Below, piece after piece: positions 34,603-47,029 of a stretch of 64,000 nt of DNA. The stretch is from contig NOKP01000001.1 in assembly GCA_002682825.1 (NCBI GenBank), positions 4,715,296 to 4,779,295 of the forward strand, in the 5' to 3' direction. The translations under genes were made by a program, and so were the position numbers. The stretch is from Neonectria sp. B-13. Taxonomy: Eukaryota > Ascomycota > Sordariomycetes > Hypocreales > Nectriaceae. The notes under the pieces are model-generated. The model searched no databases. It had not been told where the DNA came from and saw only the letters and a list, made by a program, of their open reading frames with translations. Positions within the stretch are counted from its first letter, which is position 1, and each line of letters begins with the position of its first letter.

Positions 34603-36645
34603 AAGGGACCGCGGCTAGGATGCCACTACCGAGGAGATCTGGTTAGGAGGGGGATTTCATGTGCCATTTTGTTTGGCTTCGATACCACAGGCTCGGAAAT
34701 GAATACTTTCCGATGGATGCATGTGACAGACCAGGTCTAGCACAAATCCAAGGGCACTCAGAACATGCTTCTTGCCGCTTCCTCCGTGAACAAGGATTGC
34801 TACACGTGTACACGCAGGAAGGCACCTAGTGATCCGGAGCAGACAATCTCCTTGGCCACCATGTGTGCCATTGGAGGCGACGCTTCGGCGAGACCGTTTA
34901 CTCGCAACGACGGGAAGCCCAAAGATAGAGGCAGTGGCAAAAACACGATGCTGCCTCATGGCCAAGCACAGCCCGAGGACCTCGCCCCGGGACTAGACTG
35001 ACCCGGAGCCTTAAAATAGGGGTCTAATGAATTAAACTACACGGAACACGAACCGATCGTCGCTAGGGTCGAGCTGTGGCGGACTGGGGAATGTCGAGAC
35101 TGTGGCGGTGCGCTGCCCTGATGATGAGGGCGACTGGGAGCTCAGATTTGCTGCGAATCAACAGGTATCCTGCGGGTCGAGGCTCCCCTACTCAGGAGGG
35201 TGCAACGTTCCACAGAAGCGATATAGTGATCAGCATGTTAGAGTCTAGTCCGGCGGGTGGCGGCAGTGGGGGAGTTGTTCTTTTTGGGGCAGTGGCTCGT
35301 GTTTGGAGTGTAGCGTTGGTCGGTCTTCGAGGTGGAGAGAGGATGGTCGATGGGGCTTTGAAACCTTACTGCGTACAGAGGTACAGAGATGATTCGCGGA
35401 GGCTTCGGTGGAGGGACAGAGATGTTTGGAATGGTGGCCACAGCATTTCAGCGGTGTTTTGAAACTCGGGAGTTTTGAAACTGGTGGTGCAGCTCGCACT
35501 GTATCCGCAACAGCATTGGTGACGTCGTACAGTGCGCATGCGGCCAGCCGAGACAGAACTGACGTCAACATGGACGAATCATTGGCTTGCATTTAACCAG
35601 AACCAACCCAAATCCAACTCCCCCGCTGAATACCTACTGTACAGTACAGTGCAATTTCTCACCACACCGCAGCATCAATCTCGATGGTGGCCCTGTCAGA
35701 CCTGTGCCCTGGAACTTGGCCTGTCGCTCCCTATCAATCGATATCGCCGCCCCCGGATTATAGCAGACGGTGATACAATTGTACAGTTGGACAATGCCAG
35801 GCGCCGGCTCCAATGTTGAGGTCATCGCCACATGGGCCCGCCCAATCACCTCAGCCTCGCGGCCGGGGCCCTGGACGGATGCGGCAGGGAGCGGCAGTGT
35901 GGAAGGGAGCGATGCTACGTGCTCTTCCGGACAGGATTTGGGAACGCCTGTTTTACGCTGCGAGCCCAGCGAATTGCGCGCCAACACACGCCAAAGCTGA
36001 CTAGCATCTACGCCCTGGCAGCCGGAAGAACAGGACGCCTCGATGGACGCCTGTGGCCTGAGAGCCTCTCGTTTCGCCGCCGGCTGGCCCTCGCTCCGTC
36101 TCGCGTGCAAGTCGATGATGTAGTGGGTCAGGGGTGAAGGTCGACCGCCCAGTTGTCTAACGTACGGGGCTTTCCTGGGATGCCAAGATGTCGATGCGAT
36201 GCGATGCTGGCTCGTCCAAGTGGGGGAAGCAACGGGAGCTGAGGATGGATGGATGGATGGGCCGATGTTCTCTCTCTCTCGCTCTCGCTCTCACTCAGCT
36301 CGATGCGATGATCATTTTGTTTTCGTTCATTTAGGCTCGCATATGTCTCAGCATCCCCATCGTTTCCAGGGTTCTTTCTATCTCTCCATCCACCCATCCA
36401 TCCACCCATCCCTCTATCCTTCCCCCCTCTGTCCTTTCATCTTTAAAGGTATTCTCCGACCTTACCATTGTGGCCCTAGCCAGTCTACCTAACTCTTATC
36501 GCCCTGCTCCAACAGGCCATGATCCCGAGTACGTGGGATTCATTAGGTGTGGCTACATCATAGCACTGGATCGATCGACCACCTTGTTCTTTCTCTCTAT
36601 CCCATTCGTCGCCACCCATCCAATCATCCCAAACACCCCGTCACG
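34603..36645. other. Intergenic region with simple repeats
   Basis: No gene is supported over 2 kb. 36243-36260 is (ggat)4 and 36386-36411 is built of ccatccaccc-like units complementary to it, with a TC-rich tract (about 36268-36296) between. Pentanucleotide gatgc runs occur at about 36190-36206. The last ~250 bases are pyrimidine-rich and probably form the kelch gene leader. Confidence 0.5.
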
Positions 36646-39255
36646 ATGACTCCCGTTAAATCCCCCCCCTCAACCAGCCCAAGACTGACCGTTCCGAGCT
36701 TTGTTCCTCCCGGACGGCCCCAGTTCAACTCGCAACTTACATCAGATCGACTGCGCGAGAGCTCCGGCTTCATCTCTCCGCCCTTCAAGATGGGAGGCTG
36801 TATCAGAAAAGGCAGAAGATCCGTCTTCAAAGAGGTCGGCTTGGAAGACGACGCTGATCACCTCTCGCCGCCACTTTCCCCTACCGCATCGGCCAAACAC
36901 CGCCATGTCTCATTCGCGACATCAGGCAAGGAGAAGAGCTTTCACGAAATCACCGGCATTGAGTCCGAGTCTCAATCGCAAGACCAGAAAGAGCAGACGA
37001 AAGATCAACATGAAAAGCATAACAACGAAAAGAAATCACACGAACGCCACGCAGAGCGCGCACGATTGCTTCCACTGCCCTCGAAGCCATGGTATGCTAG
37101 GCTAGCGAGCTCAAAAGGGCGACCAAGGGTCAGAAGCACATCCGGGGCACCGCCTGGGACCATCTCCGGCTTACAACGGTTCACCATGTTGGCAGTTATC
37201 ATTGCATTTGTGCTTCCAGCATTTAGTTGGCACAACGGACGCTCCACGGTAGAAATCAACGGTGCCAACGCTGGGGTCGTTGTGAAGCGCGCGCGGAGCC
37301 CTACCGACGTCTGCACCAGATGGGCTCTTCAGGCTGCGCTCCTGAACGGCACGCTCTATATGTATGGTGGACGGGCTAAGACGGAGAGAGACCAAGAAAA
37401 TAATACCTGGAACGACTACTTTGTGACACTAGATCTTACAAAGGACTGGGACGTTGACTCCCCTCCCTTGAAGGGCCTGGAGAGACCAGATGGGCCTCCT
37501 GCGGTTTCTATGGGCTACCTTTGGCACGATTACGACAGCCTATATCTCTACGGTGGCCAGTTCTCCGACTCCCCCTTCGTCGAACCTGGGCCAGAGTCCG
37601 TATGGAAGTACTCCATCAAAGGCGGCAAGTGGACTGAATTCGAAAACCCGAAGACCTATGCCGGCAACGAATCTGAGCCCGCCGACCTCCCCGTCCACCG
37701 CGCTGCCGAAGGCGCCGGGCTCTCTGTCCCGGAGCTCGGTCTAAGCTGGTACTTTGGCGGCCACCTCGACTGGTCCACGACGCCGGGCTGGTCTCAGGAT
37801 ATTGACCGTGTGTACCTCAAGAGCCTCATCGAGTTCACGCACCCGGGCTACGTCAACTCGGGTGTCGAGAAGCTCTCCGGCGACACCGGCGCCGGTGAGC
37901 AAGGCGCCTTTCGGAACATCACCAAAGCCGGCATCCAGGCGGGCAAGTTCCCAGAGAGGGCTGACGGCGCGCTCGTCTTCGTGCCCGGCTGGGGAGACTT
38001 GGGCGTGCTGATCGGGCTCGCGGGCGGCACGGCGGACAACTTCACACACGACTTTGAGATGCTCGACGTGTACGATATTGCCAACTCGGAGTGGTTCCAC
38101 CAGAAGACATCCGGCGAGGCACCCAATGTCCGCGTTAACCCTTGCGCCGTCGTGGCCAGCGCTCCTGACGCCTCAAGCTTCCAGATCTACCTTTTTGGTG
38201 GTCAAGACTTGCCATACGTACGTTTCTCAACGCCTCGATGTTTGTTTCGGAACCAAAAACCTAACAGTGTAATTGAATAGGGCAACCAAACCCAGTACAA
38301 CGACATGTACATCCTCACCATCCCCTCCTTCACATGGATCAAAGTCGACCAAAGCGATCAACACGCACCCTCCCCGCGCGCTGGTCACTCGTGCGCCATG
38401 TATGATGGCCAGATTGTCGTTGTGGGCGGCTATGTCGGCGAGGACATGCCCTGTGATCAACCGGGCATGTACGTCTTCGATGCGTCGACACTGACGTGGC
38501 GCGACAAGTTCAGCGCCGGGGACCACAAGGCCGACTGGCACCCCGACAACTTCGTCCTCGCCGGATCCCACGGGTACGTCGTGCCCAGCGCCGTCCAGGA
38601 GGTCATCGGCGGAGGCCAGGACGGCAGCGCAACGGCGAGCACTCCGGCTGTGGGGCCGGCCACGGGCGGCCCGTTTGCTACGGGGCGATCGCCCGTGTTC
38701 ACCATCACGCAGTCCGGAGCCACGGCAACAATCACGCACGGCTCCGAATCGACCGGGTCCTCCAGCGGCGATGACGGCTCCTCGAGCGAGGCGAAACCCG
38801 GACTCATCGCGGCCGGCGTCGTGGCCGGCATCGCCGGTGCGCTTGCCCTGTACCTCGGCTTCTGCGCCTGGCTCTACCGCCGCCAAGTCGGCGCGTATAA
38901 GCACCACCTCGCCGTGGCAAACCGCTACTCCGGCGCGTCCTCCACGGGCTTCATCGGGACGTCCGCGCGGCCCGACCGCGCGTCCTCGCCCGAGAGCGTC
39001 TTTGGCTGGGTGGGCAGCGACCGCGACGGCGCGCATGCCCTTTCGGAGCCCAAGTGGCGCAGCGACGACTTCGACAACCCCAGCATCGGGGGCTCCAGCG
39101 GCACGGCCGGCATGCGGCACAGCGACGACGTGAGGCCGAAGACGAGCGGGAGCGGCGGCTCGACCGAAGGCCTGTTGGAGGGCCAGGAGCCGAGCTTCTT
39201 CAACGTCGTCTTGGGACCGCGCAGGGCGCTGCGCGTGGTGAATGGGGTTGATTAG
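36646..39255 (+). CDS. Membrane-anchored kelch-repeat protein
   Basis: Exons 36646-38217 and 38281-39255 (63-nt intron, gtacgt...gaatag) encode 848 aa. A polar N-terminus of about 175 residues is followed by a hydrophobic segment (FTMLAVIIAFVLPAFSW, a likely signal anchor). A beta-propeller of kelch type comes next, shown by repeated Gly-rich strands: LYMYGGRAK, LYLYGGQF, WYFGGHLDW, IYLFGGQDLP and IVVVGGYVG. A Ser/Thr/Gly-rich stalk then leads to a second membrane helix (LIAAGVVAGIAGALALYLGFCAWLYRR) and a disordered basic/Ser tail of about 130 residues. The topology suggests both ends cytosolic and the propeller in the lumen or outside. The family occurs widely in filamentous ascomycetes without a settled function. 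An alternative start at 36790 (MGGCIRKGRRS) would remove 48 residues; its Gly2 and nearby Cys could be lipidated, which is speculative. Confidence 0.8.
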
Positions 39256-39744
39256 GGGCGGCTACGGATATGACACAATCGGAAAGGAAAATCTTATGGG
39301 AGAAACCGAGGTTTGTTTAATTCGGTGTTGGTGGGCTGGGCGGCGGGATGAACAATGACATGAACGATGTACGACCAGACGGGCAGGCTGCAGCCGGAGC
39401 ATTCGCTGATACCCTTTTTCACTTCATAAAGATGTGGAAGTCGATATGAACACATACGTAATAATCACTGCACAGAAGGTTTTACTTCTATCTTAAATGC
39501 TCTTTGTTCATTATGTCATCTGTATAATCAGCCAATAATGTAAACTATCTGGGCAGTATTCAAGCCCATCTCTCCCCCGTTACTGATGGAGAAACAGTGT
39601 AAGGAACATTTAGTTTCCTGTACCCAACCCGTCCCATGTCCATGTCCATGCTCCGAAACGCCTCTAACTAAACATGCTTACTTGCCCATACTCTTCTTGC
39701 CTTGAGATAAAGGGTCTTAAACTGAGGAATCTTTCATGTAATCG
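39256..39744. other. Convergent 3' region
   Basis: Lies between the stops of the kelch gene and PPN1. No feature beyond presumed 3' UTRs. Confidence 0.5.
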
Positions 39745-42118
39745 TTACTCCGTCAACTTCTTCAGGTCCCTCTTCGAAATGGTGCTAACGAAAGCTCGTT
39801 GGAGGAATTCCCGCCAAACCTTGTTGACCTTTTCTTTCTTCTTCTTCTTCTTCTCCTTCTTCTTCTTGTTGTGTTTCTTCCCTTGGCTTTCAGCCTCGGG
39901 GTCATCCTCCGAAGGTGAGTCGTCGGAGTCGTCGGAGTCGTCGGCCTCGTCTTCTAACGCATCTAGCTCGTCCTCGTCTTGTTCTTCATCCTCGTCTTCA
40001 TCCCATTCCTCTATCGACTTGCCCTTGCCCTTCTTATTGTTCTTTTCTTCGTATTTTCCAATTCTATACGCCAATCTCAAGTAGCTCCTGACCGTCAAGT
40101 CACGCAACTTGTAAAACTTGTCTGTGAAAGTGCTGTACTCGACCTCATACTTGAACTCGCGGGGCTTGGGCTTCCTGTTCTTCGGGTCCCTATCGCTGAA
40201 GTCTCCATTACGCCAACGGGCTTCATCGACGGAGTTGGTCATGTCGTTGTTGATGTGAGTGAGGTTGGCAAAGTACTGAGTGTAACCCGTCAAGGTGAAA
40301 GGCTGAGGAAAGTAAGCCGGACCGGGCGGCGAGCCTTTGGCTGGTGGGGGAGGGATGACGAGCTGAGGGTTCTTGGGCTTCTTGTGTTTCCTTCCCTTCC
40401 TGTGCTTCTTCCTCTTCTTCTTCTCAGCCTCAAGGTCGCGCTTCAGCTCCAGACGAACTTGCTCATCCACCTCCTCCTCTTCCCAGATTTCAGGGTTCGC
40501 CACTGGCGCCTCGGCATTGACATCAAACGTATCGATCCAGACAGGGGCATCTTCAAGCCCCGTGATGTTGTACTCGATGACGCGAATGGTGGGGAAGAAG
40601 TTGGGAACGATGCTGGGGCTAATGAGAGACAGCTGATACCGTTCACCATATTTGCCGCCAATCTTCTTAAGGCCCTTCTTCTTCTTCTTATTCTTCTTTC
40701 CCTTCCTTTTCTTTCCGAGTTCATGCGCGGGGTCGTCATTGTCATCATCCTCGTCATCGCCAGAGTGGTCCACAGCACGGGCGACGAAACCGGGCAGACT
40801 GGCCCAAGACTGTCTGAGCTCCTGCAGATAATCCCCCTTCGAATCGACAGAAAAGTCCTCTTCAATAGAGCTCCGGAGTGGGATGTCCTGCTCGTAGAGG
40901 CTGAGATCGATATCCTTAGTATCTTGTAGGAGGAAATGGTCGATGTTCATGTGACCGTAGACGGCGCCCGTGACGACATCGCGGAACTGCTTCAGCCATA
41001 AGGTGTATTTCTGCCAGCAGGTCTCGTCCCAGTTCTGCTTGCTGTCGGTTCGGGCGGGCGGGACGTGGCCGATGAGGATGGCCTTCATGCCGCGCTCGCG
41101 CAGGCGCTCCAGCTGGATGCTCAACCATTCGAGGTGCTTGAAGCCCGGCTCGGTGGGTTCAGCGCAACCATCAACTCCGGCATTGCGGTCGAAGAAGTAC
41201 ATGGTGTTGAGGCTGAAGACGGAGAGCTTGTTGGGAATGACCTCTACCTCGAACCATCCGCCGAAGCCGAAGGAATGGCGCTGCTCTTCGGGGATAAATC
41301 GGTGCCAGATGTCGCTATAGGCCTGGAGCCACTTGTTGGGCCCCGGATAGAAGATATTATGAGGAAGAAAGTCATTGTTGCCGAAGGTAGGAATAACGGG
41401 GATGGTGAGCTGGCCGTTGTCGGAGAAGGTGTCGATGACTTTTTGGGAGACGAGTCGGTTAGTGCCAAGGACATCGCTCGCGTTCCGGGGTAGTTTCTCG
41501 TCGCTATCGTGGCGAGCAGTGTCGCCGGTCCAGACGACAAAGTCGATTTCGTCCTTGATGTGCTCGCGAATCCAGTCAAGGGTGCCGTCGACGAGAGACA
41601 AAGGAGAGTCGCAGTCGGATGTCTCAGCGCCGTAGGTGCCGGCGACGCCCTTTTTCCGGTGGCAGGCGATGCCTTCGTCGGTGGAGGAATGGGCCTTGTA
41701 GAACTCGTCGGGATGGAAATCTAAAGATTGAGGACGTATGAGAATTGAGTTTCTGACGGAACGTCGACACACCATCATGCCGCGGACCATTCAACGCGCC
41801 GATGGGGAGGGAAGCGATGACACCACACCACACCACCGGCGAGGCAAATGGGGCGCCGCGCGCAAAGTATTAAGGGCAAGACATATGCGATGCGACGGCA
41901 CACACAAAAAAGGGAGGGAAAAGTAAAATCGTACCTGTAATATGCAGGAACTTGCCCTGCAGCTTTCGATTCGGTTTCTGCTGCACATGCAACGGTGGAG
42001 TCACCAACGACGATGCATCGCGAAGTACCCCCTGGTTGGCATCCAAGATTGGCGACGAGATGACGGCTGGGAACAGGAGGGCGGCCGCGACCAGCAGCCG
42101 GGCGCCTGAGGTCGGCAT
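39745..42118 (-). CDS. PPN1: Endopolyphosphatase, vacuolar
   Basis: Cleaves inorganic polyphosphate chains internally, in the vacuole. Exons 42118-41935 and 41720-39745 (214-nt intron) give 719 aa. The N-terminus has a short hydrophobic signal anchor (ARLLVAAALLFPAVISS), matching the type II topology of the yeast enzyme. Calcineurin-like metallophosphatase motifs are in order: LHITDFHPDEFY (split by the intron after LHIT), VVWTGDTARHD, FGNND, AILIGHVPP and GAVYGHMNIDHF. Unusual here are long charged insertions: KKRKGKKNKKKKKGLKK and EAEKKKRKKHRKGRKHKK in the middle, and a C-terminal block of about 25 acidic/Ser residues (DEDEDEEQDEDELDALEDE...) followed by a Lys run (KKHNKKKKEKKKKKKEK). The plus-strand frame opposite the Lys-rich regions is an artefact. 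Confidence 0.93.
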
Positions 42119-45100
42119 TTTGGTGCGAACGCACAGGTCTGCGCGTGATGGATCGGATTCTCTTTGTATGTGGTGTGTGTGTGTCCTTCCTGGTTCCCTC
42201 CTTTTTTGGCGGCGGCGGCGGCGACCGCGATGGCGATCAAGTCGGTCTCAAAGGGGAGTGTGCGAATGCAAAGCAGTGAGGAGTTGAGAGTAGTAGAATT
42301 GAAGATTGAAGATGAACGGCCACGAAACGGAAGCAAAGGCCTTTGGTTCGCAAGGGGAGGATGGAAGGCGACAGGATTCGATTGGAGGAGAACCAATTTC
42401 GACGCAGGCAAGTCCCCGGGAACAGATAATTGGCGAAAATCGCGTCACAGCGCAGGCGGTGGCAGGCGTGAGGTCATTCCCTCTGTAATTTACTGTAAGA
42501 AAGAACAAGGGTCCGAGCAGTTTCGATCTCTGTGTGGGGGCGGCCAAGACTTGTCGCCTTGGGCCGGTAGACTGGTAACAGGTAGTAGGCTGGTAGACAC
42601 CCGATTCCAGCCAGTAACAACGCGCCGTTGTTGGAGGGAAGAGTAATAAAAAAAGGACAGGAGACTCCACCAGTCGGTGAGAGGTCGCTTGTCTGTCCAA
42701 CGTGTCCAACGTTAGGTCCTCTGATCCATTCCCTGAACCAGTGAGGTGTCCGAGGCCGAGATGAGGAGATGAGGAGATAAACCACCTCCGTCTTTCGCTT
42801 TCAGCGTGGAGGGAGAGTCGATATATCTATTCTTCTACACTCCGCCTAAACAAATGGCGGGCGATGCGTCTGCCCCTCCCCCTCATCATGCCCAAATCCA
42901 GCCTGTGCGGTGTGCTCACTCCGGCACGCGCCTGACGATGCTGAATGATGAGCCCTCACTCCGCCCTCCCGCCTGCCGCCTATGAGTCTTCGGCCGCGGG
43001 ACGACCTCCAACCCCAAAGGGACCAGGACATAAAACAGTCGGGCAGCCAATCTTGGGAGCCATGGGATACACGTGTGTCCAAGGAATGGCGGCCAGATGG
43101 CCGAGGGCAAGCGGTTAGGTTGGGGGTTGGGCGGGTGGGAGGGAGGGACGCAGAGCATTTACATCCAGTACATGGCGAGGACGACTCAGGAGCACACGAC
43201 CAGTCTCGGATGACTTTGGCCTTTCAGCTATCCGGCTGAATCACGCACTGCAGCACCGACGAGAATACGTGACGTCTTCCATCACAGCTCGTCCTTCTTC
43301 TGTCTGCCACCTGTGTCTTGTGTCTGTATTTGTCTCGAAGACCGGGATCTCTACGAAGTATACTAGTAGACTACCCTTCCCTCCATTCCTCGGAATATGC
43401 AAGTCCGAAGCGTATCAAACCGTTGCGTCATTTCTCAGGGTCCAGACCTGCAGGCTGCAGCGTGCGCAGCCGTGGCCATCAAGGTGCCGGCATTGCAGCC
43501 ACAAGTTAGGACCCTATCACTCGGGAAGCTTCCAGAGGCATGGGCTCCATCGTCAGCCATCCCACGCGGGGTTGACTTGATCACGGCTCCTTTCGCAGTC
43601 ACCCTTCGCGTCGTCCCGTGTGTGGTGTGTGCCTCGTAATAACGTTGTGTGTCTGTCTGCCGCTGCCCCACGATTTGGACTCTGGGGCCTCGTGACGCTC
43701 CCTCTTGACCGCGGTTTGACATGTAAGACACCGAGAAGAGAAACTCCCCGCCACTCTCGAGGCGTGATCACCCTTCCGTCTTCAGATGTCGCCGAGGCAG
43801 CCGCCAAGCCGTAGATACTGCGAGGCATCCCGTCTTCCCCAGAAAACAAGTCCGGGGAAGAACGGAGGTGATCACTGACAGAGTGACCTGGCAATTACAG
43901 CGCCGTGCTCTGATACCGTAGAGGGCATCCAGCTGTCTGCCTGTCTGGGCCGCTATTTCGTAGGGACCCGGGCCGGACCAGAGCCGGTGGACCCCCACTA
44001 CCCGCCGAGCGGCCGCGCCCAAAAAGGATTTTCTCTCCTCCCTCGCGCAACTGAGTTTTCTTCTCCTTCATCATGCAACAACTGCTCCTCATCAGCGTCG
44101 CACCGTTTTAGGTCGGCGTATCGACCGCCTCCGTTCTTTCCCACGGGCGGTCACCATTACGAGGGGCTCATTGCTAGACTGATTCTCATGCCCTTGTTTG
44201 AGGGAGGCTGTACGCTTCTGTGTGACGGCTTCCTATGGTTTTTTTGTGGCAACATACCAATTCGCTGAAGTGCCCGTGATGTTTTTGCAAGTCCGTGAGG
44301 CTACCCTCCACGTAGACTTTGGACTGGGACTACCCTGTACCATAACCCTAAATTTGGGTCTGAGACAACGTTGACACCATTTCCTCGGGGAGTTCATATG
44401 GATGTCAGCTCGGACGTAGCCCATCCTCTTGAAACGTCATTACCTATCGTTTAGGTTCTTGACAGGTATATTTCGCTGTATTGCTGTTTTCAGGCCCTTG
44501 TTATCTGCCCTTTGTCTTCCGTTGTCCTTGACCTAGAAGTCGACATCCAGATTTGAAAACCAACGCTCGTATCTCAGCATGGACTCTTGCGCAAGCAGCA
44601 CCTTTTTAAACCTGCGCCCCGTAATTTAACAACTACCGAGGTGATGTTGGGTTTGCGCTGGACCTCTATCGTGTTGCTGTTAATACCCATACGAAGTCAT
44701 GGGCCCTCTATTATCGCTATTGCGGCCACAGGACTGCTCGTCACCCACCCTCCCCATTAAGGTCACGGAATAATTAAGAACAAGACGAACTTTCTCTATT
44801 ATACGTCACGACATATCTCCGAGCCCACTGGTAGTATTCTTGCGCTTGAAATGTATGTGCCTACGTAAATATACGTCCCAATAGAGGCAATCTTGCCAAA
44901 AAGGGAGCCAACCACCAAAAGGGAGTAACCACCAAAAGGGACCAAAAAAACATACAACACCAAGGATTCGCTGGTCGTCACCGACCCAACTACTAATTCG
45001 GCACTCGCCAGGTTATCAGTGGGAGATCGGACGGGATCCCGAGCTCTCTGGTGGCTATGGTCGTATGTGGAAGAGTCTGCTAGCTATCCAGCCTCAATTG

Positions 45101-45691
45101 ATGGCTTCGAGATCGATCGTCAAAGTTGGCATCATGGCAGCATGGCCCCATCCATGAAATCTGGTCCCGGGAGCCCCAACTGCCGTCGACCAGCACTCAC
45201 TCACACACACGTTGCCTCCTTAGAGGGTGGTTGTAATGGACCATGTTTCAAATATCTCCAAGAGTTTAAGCAGTGACGGAACCAACCCACTCTTTGGATC
45301 GTAGGTGAAATAATGGGTCCCAGTCTGAATGTTGAGGATCACTTGAACAATAAGGATAATTAACTGTTCATCTCCGGCTTGCCCCTTAATCCCCCTTAAA
45401 CGCCGTATAATCAGGAACAATCGGTTCGGAACTTCCTTTCAACAAGCCCTTGGGGTTCGGTTAGTGTTGATGGCCGTCAAACGCCAATACCTCAAAGACC
45501 ATATGGAACTCGTAACTCAGTTGGTAGTCGACCTTTGGCTCAAACATGCTTGTATTGACTCCATCCCATCCGATTTTCCCAAAGTACCTATGTTGAATTT
45601 CCCCAGATACCACGTCGACATGCTCCATAATAACCAGAAAATGAGACGTAAAGCCAGACACAAAACTACGTAACTCGTCACTCACAACCAT
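42119..45691. other. 3.6-kb region without a supported gene
   Basis: The first ~250 bases are the PPN1 promoter/leader (a ggc trinucleotide run near 42210). The remainder has no recognisable domain, tRNA or rRNA. Two overlapping frames at 45461-45691 (one per strand) are not supported. The composition is heterogeneous, AT-rich at 44250-45450, possibly a decayed insertion. Confidence 0.45.
44894..44948. repeat. Degenerate ~17-bp tandem repeat
   Basis: Three copies of a unit resembling accaccaaaagggagta follow each other with small changes, ending in an A run. Non-coding. Confidence 0.7.
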
Positions 45692-47029
45692 CTAAGCGGG
45701 AGTGGGCGCCTTCCAGTACTTGGCCGGCACGAAGGGCATCTTGGTCACGGTGCCCTTGCGCTTCTTGCCGCGGACCAGGACGTCCACCTCGGTGCCGGCC
45801 TTGTGCAGACCGTCACGCACGTAGCCCATGGCAATGTTCTTGCCAATGGAAGGGCTCGGCGCACCGCTGGTCACCGTGCCGATCTTCTCGCCGTCCTTGT
45901 GGATCTCGACGCCCTCGCGAGCAGGCGCGCCCTCGACGACGAGACCAACACGGCGGCGGGTGACACCCGAGCCACCCTTGCTCTTGGGAGTTAACTGAGG
46001 CACAATGACCTCGGCACCGTGGAAGCCGCCGGCTTGGCGCCGCGCGGGAGGGATGATCCAGCTCAGGCCAGCCTCGACGGGCGTTGTGGTGTCGTCGAGG
46101 TCATGGCCGTAGAGGCACATACCGGCCTCGAGGCGGAGAGAGTCGCGGGAGCCGAGGCCGGCGAGCTGGAGGCGCTCGGGACCGGCCTTGGCGAGAAGGG
46201 CCTTAATGGTAGGGGTGGTGGTCTCAAAGGCCGGGTACAGCTTGCCGTTGAACGACAGCTCGAAGCCGTCCTCGCCAGTGTAGCCACCTCGGCTGATGAG
46301 GATCGGGTGCGTCTTGCTGCCGTCGGGGAGCTTCAGCTCGATGAAGGCAGAGTTTCCAAAGTAGAGCTCGTTCAGGTTGATGTCGGTGGCGAGCAACTCG
46401 CCGAGGATCTCAGCGCTCTTGGGACCCTGCAGGGCAACCAGACCGGAATCGGCGAGCACCGTCCACTCGAGGTTGCCGCCGAACTTGCCCAGCTCCTCAT
46501 CGAAGTACTTGGTGTCCTTGTCGAGACAGGCACCGTTGGTGACGACGTAGTACTCGTCCTCGCCCAGCCTCGTCACGACGGAATCATCGACGATGCCACC
46601 AGTGCCGGGCCACAGGAATGTTGTCAGCTTGCTCTGCATGAGCCCCTGGCTCTTCCAATCCGAGGGCGTGACCTTCTCGAGGAAAGCCGCGGCATCGGGG
46701 CCCTTGAAGATGTGCTGCACCATGTGGCTCACGTCGAAGAGCGACGCGTTGGAGCGGGTGAACTTGTGAGACTGCGAGAGCGAGAGGCCATCGTACTGGA
46801 CGGGGAGGTTGTAGCCCGCAAAGGGAACCAGCTTGCCGCCGTTGGCAACGTGAAAGTCGTAGAGAGGAGTCTTCTTGAGCTCTCCGGCGGATGCACCCGA
46901 CGCACATCGGACGTGCTGCGACTTCAACACAGAGGCCGATGCGCCGGAGAGTAACGTAGGGCGGGCAGTGGCGGACAGCGCCGCCTGAATTCGGGGTCCA
47001 GCCCTCGCAGCCATGGTGAGACCCTTCAT
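45692..47029 (-). CDS. GCV1: Aminomethyltransferase, glycine cleavage T protein
   Basis: Transfers the methylene unit from the lipoamide arm of H protein to tetrahydrofolate and releases ammonia, in the mitochondrial glycine decarboxylase complex. A single exon encodes 445 aa from ATG at 47029 (MKGLTMAARAGPRIQ). The first ~45 residues are Arg/Ala/Ser-rich, a likely presequence ending near VRCASG. T-protein blocks are clear: TPLYDFHVANGGKLVPFAGY, DVSHM, KLTTFLWPGTGGIVDDSVV, SRGGYTGEDGFELSF (folate site), GSRDSLRLEAGMCLYGHD (catalytic Asp region) and VTSGAPSPSIGKNIAMGYV. Length is normal, and a second in-frame Met (M6) could also start. The long plus-strand frame 46019-46954 is its antisense shadow. 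Confidence 0.95.
   Translation of the reverse strand: MKGLTMAARAGPRIQAALSATARPTLLSGASASVLKSQHVRCASGASAGELKKTPLYDFHVANGGKLVPFAGYNLPVQYDGLSLSQSHKFTRSNASLFDVSHMVQHIFKGPDAAAFLEKVTPSDWKSQGLMQSKLTTFLWPGTGGIVDDSVVTRLGEDEYYVVTNGACLDKDTKYFDEELGKFGGNLEWTVLADSGLVALQGPKSAEILGELLATDINLNELYFGNSAFIELKLPDGSKTHPILISRGGYTGEDGFELSFNGKLYPAFETTTPTIKALLAKAGPERLQLAGLGSRDSLRLEAGMCLYGHDLDDTTTPVEAGLSWIIPPARRQAGGFHGAEVIVPQLTPKSKGGSGVTRRRVGLVVEGAPAREGVEIHKDGEKIGTVTSGAPSPSIGKNIAMGYVRDGLHKAGTEVDVLVRGKKRKGTVTKMPFVPAKYWKAPTPA

Noticed and set aside
39979..40929. 316-codon plus frame with hydrophobic runs (could be mistaken for a membrane protein)
   Set aside because: The Leu/Phe/Ser runs are the complement of PPN1 Lys/Glu-rich codons.
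43081..43150. String ggccagatggccgag resembling the 5' half of tRNA-Leu
   Set aside because: No anticodon arm, T-arm or acceptor complement follows.
45461..45691. Frames on both strands just downstream of GCV1
   Set aside because: They overlap each other, have no family resemblance and end at the GCV1 stop by chance.
46019..46954. 311-codon plus frame opposite GCV1
   Set aside because: Antisense shadow of a clearly conserved T-protein gene.
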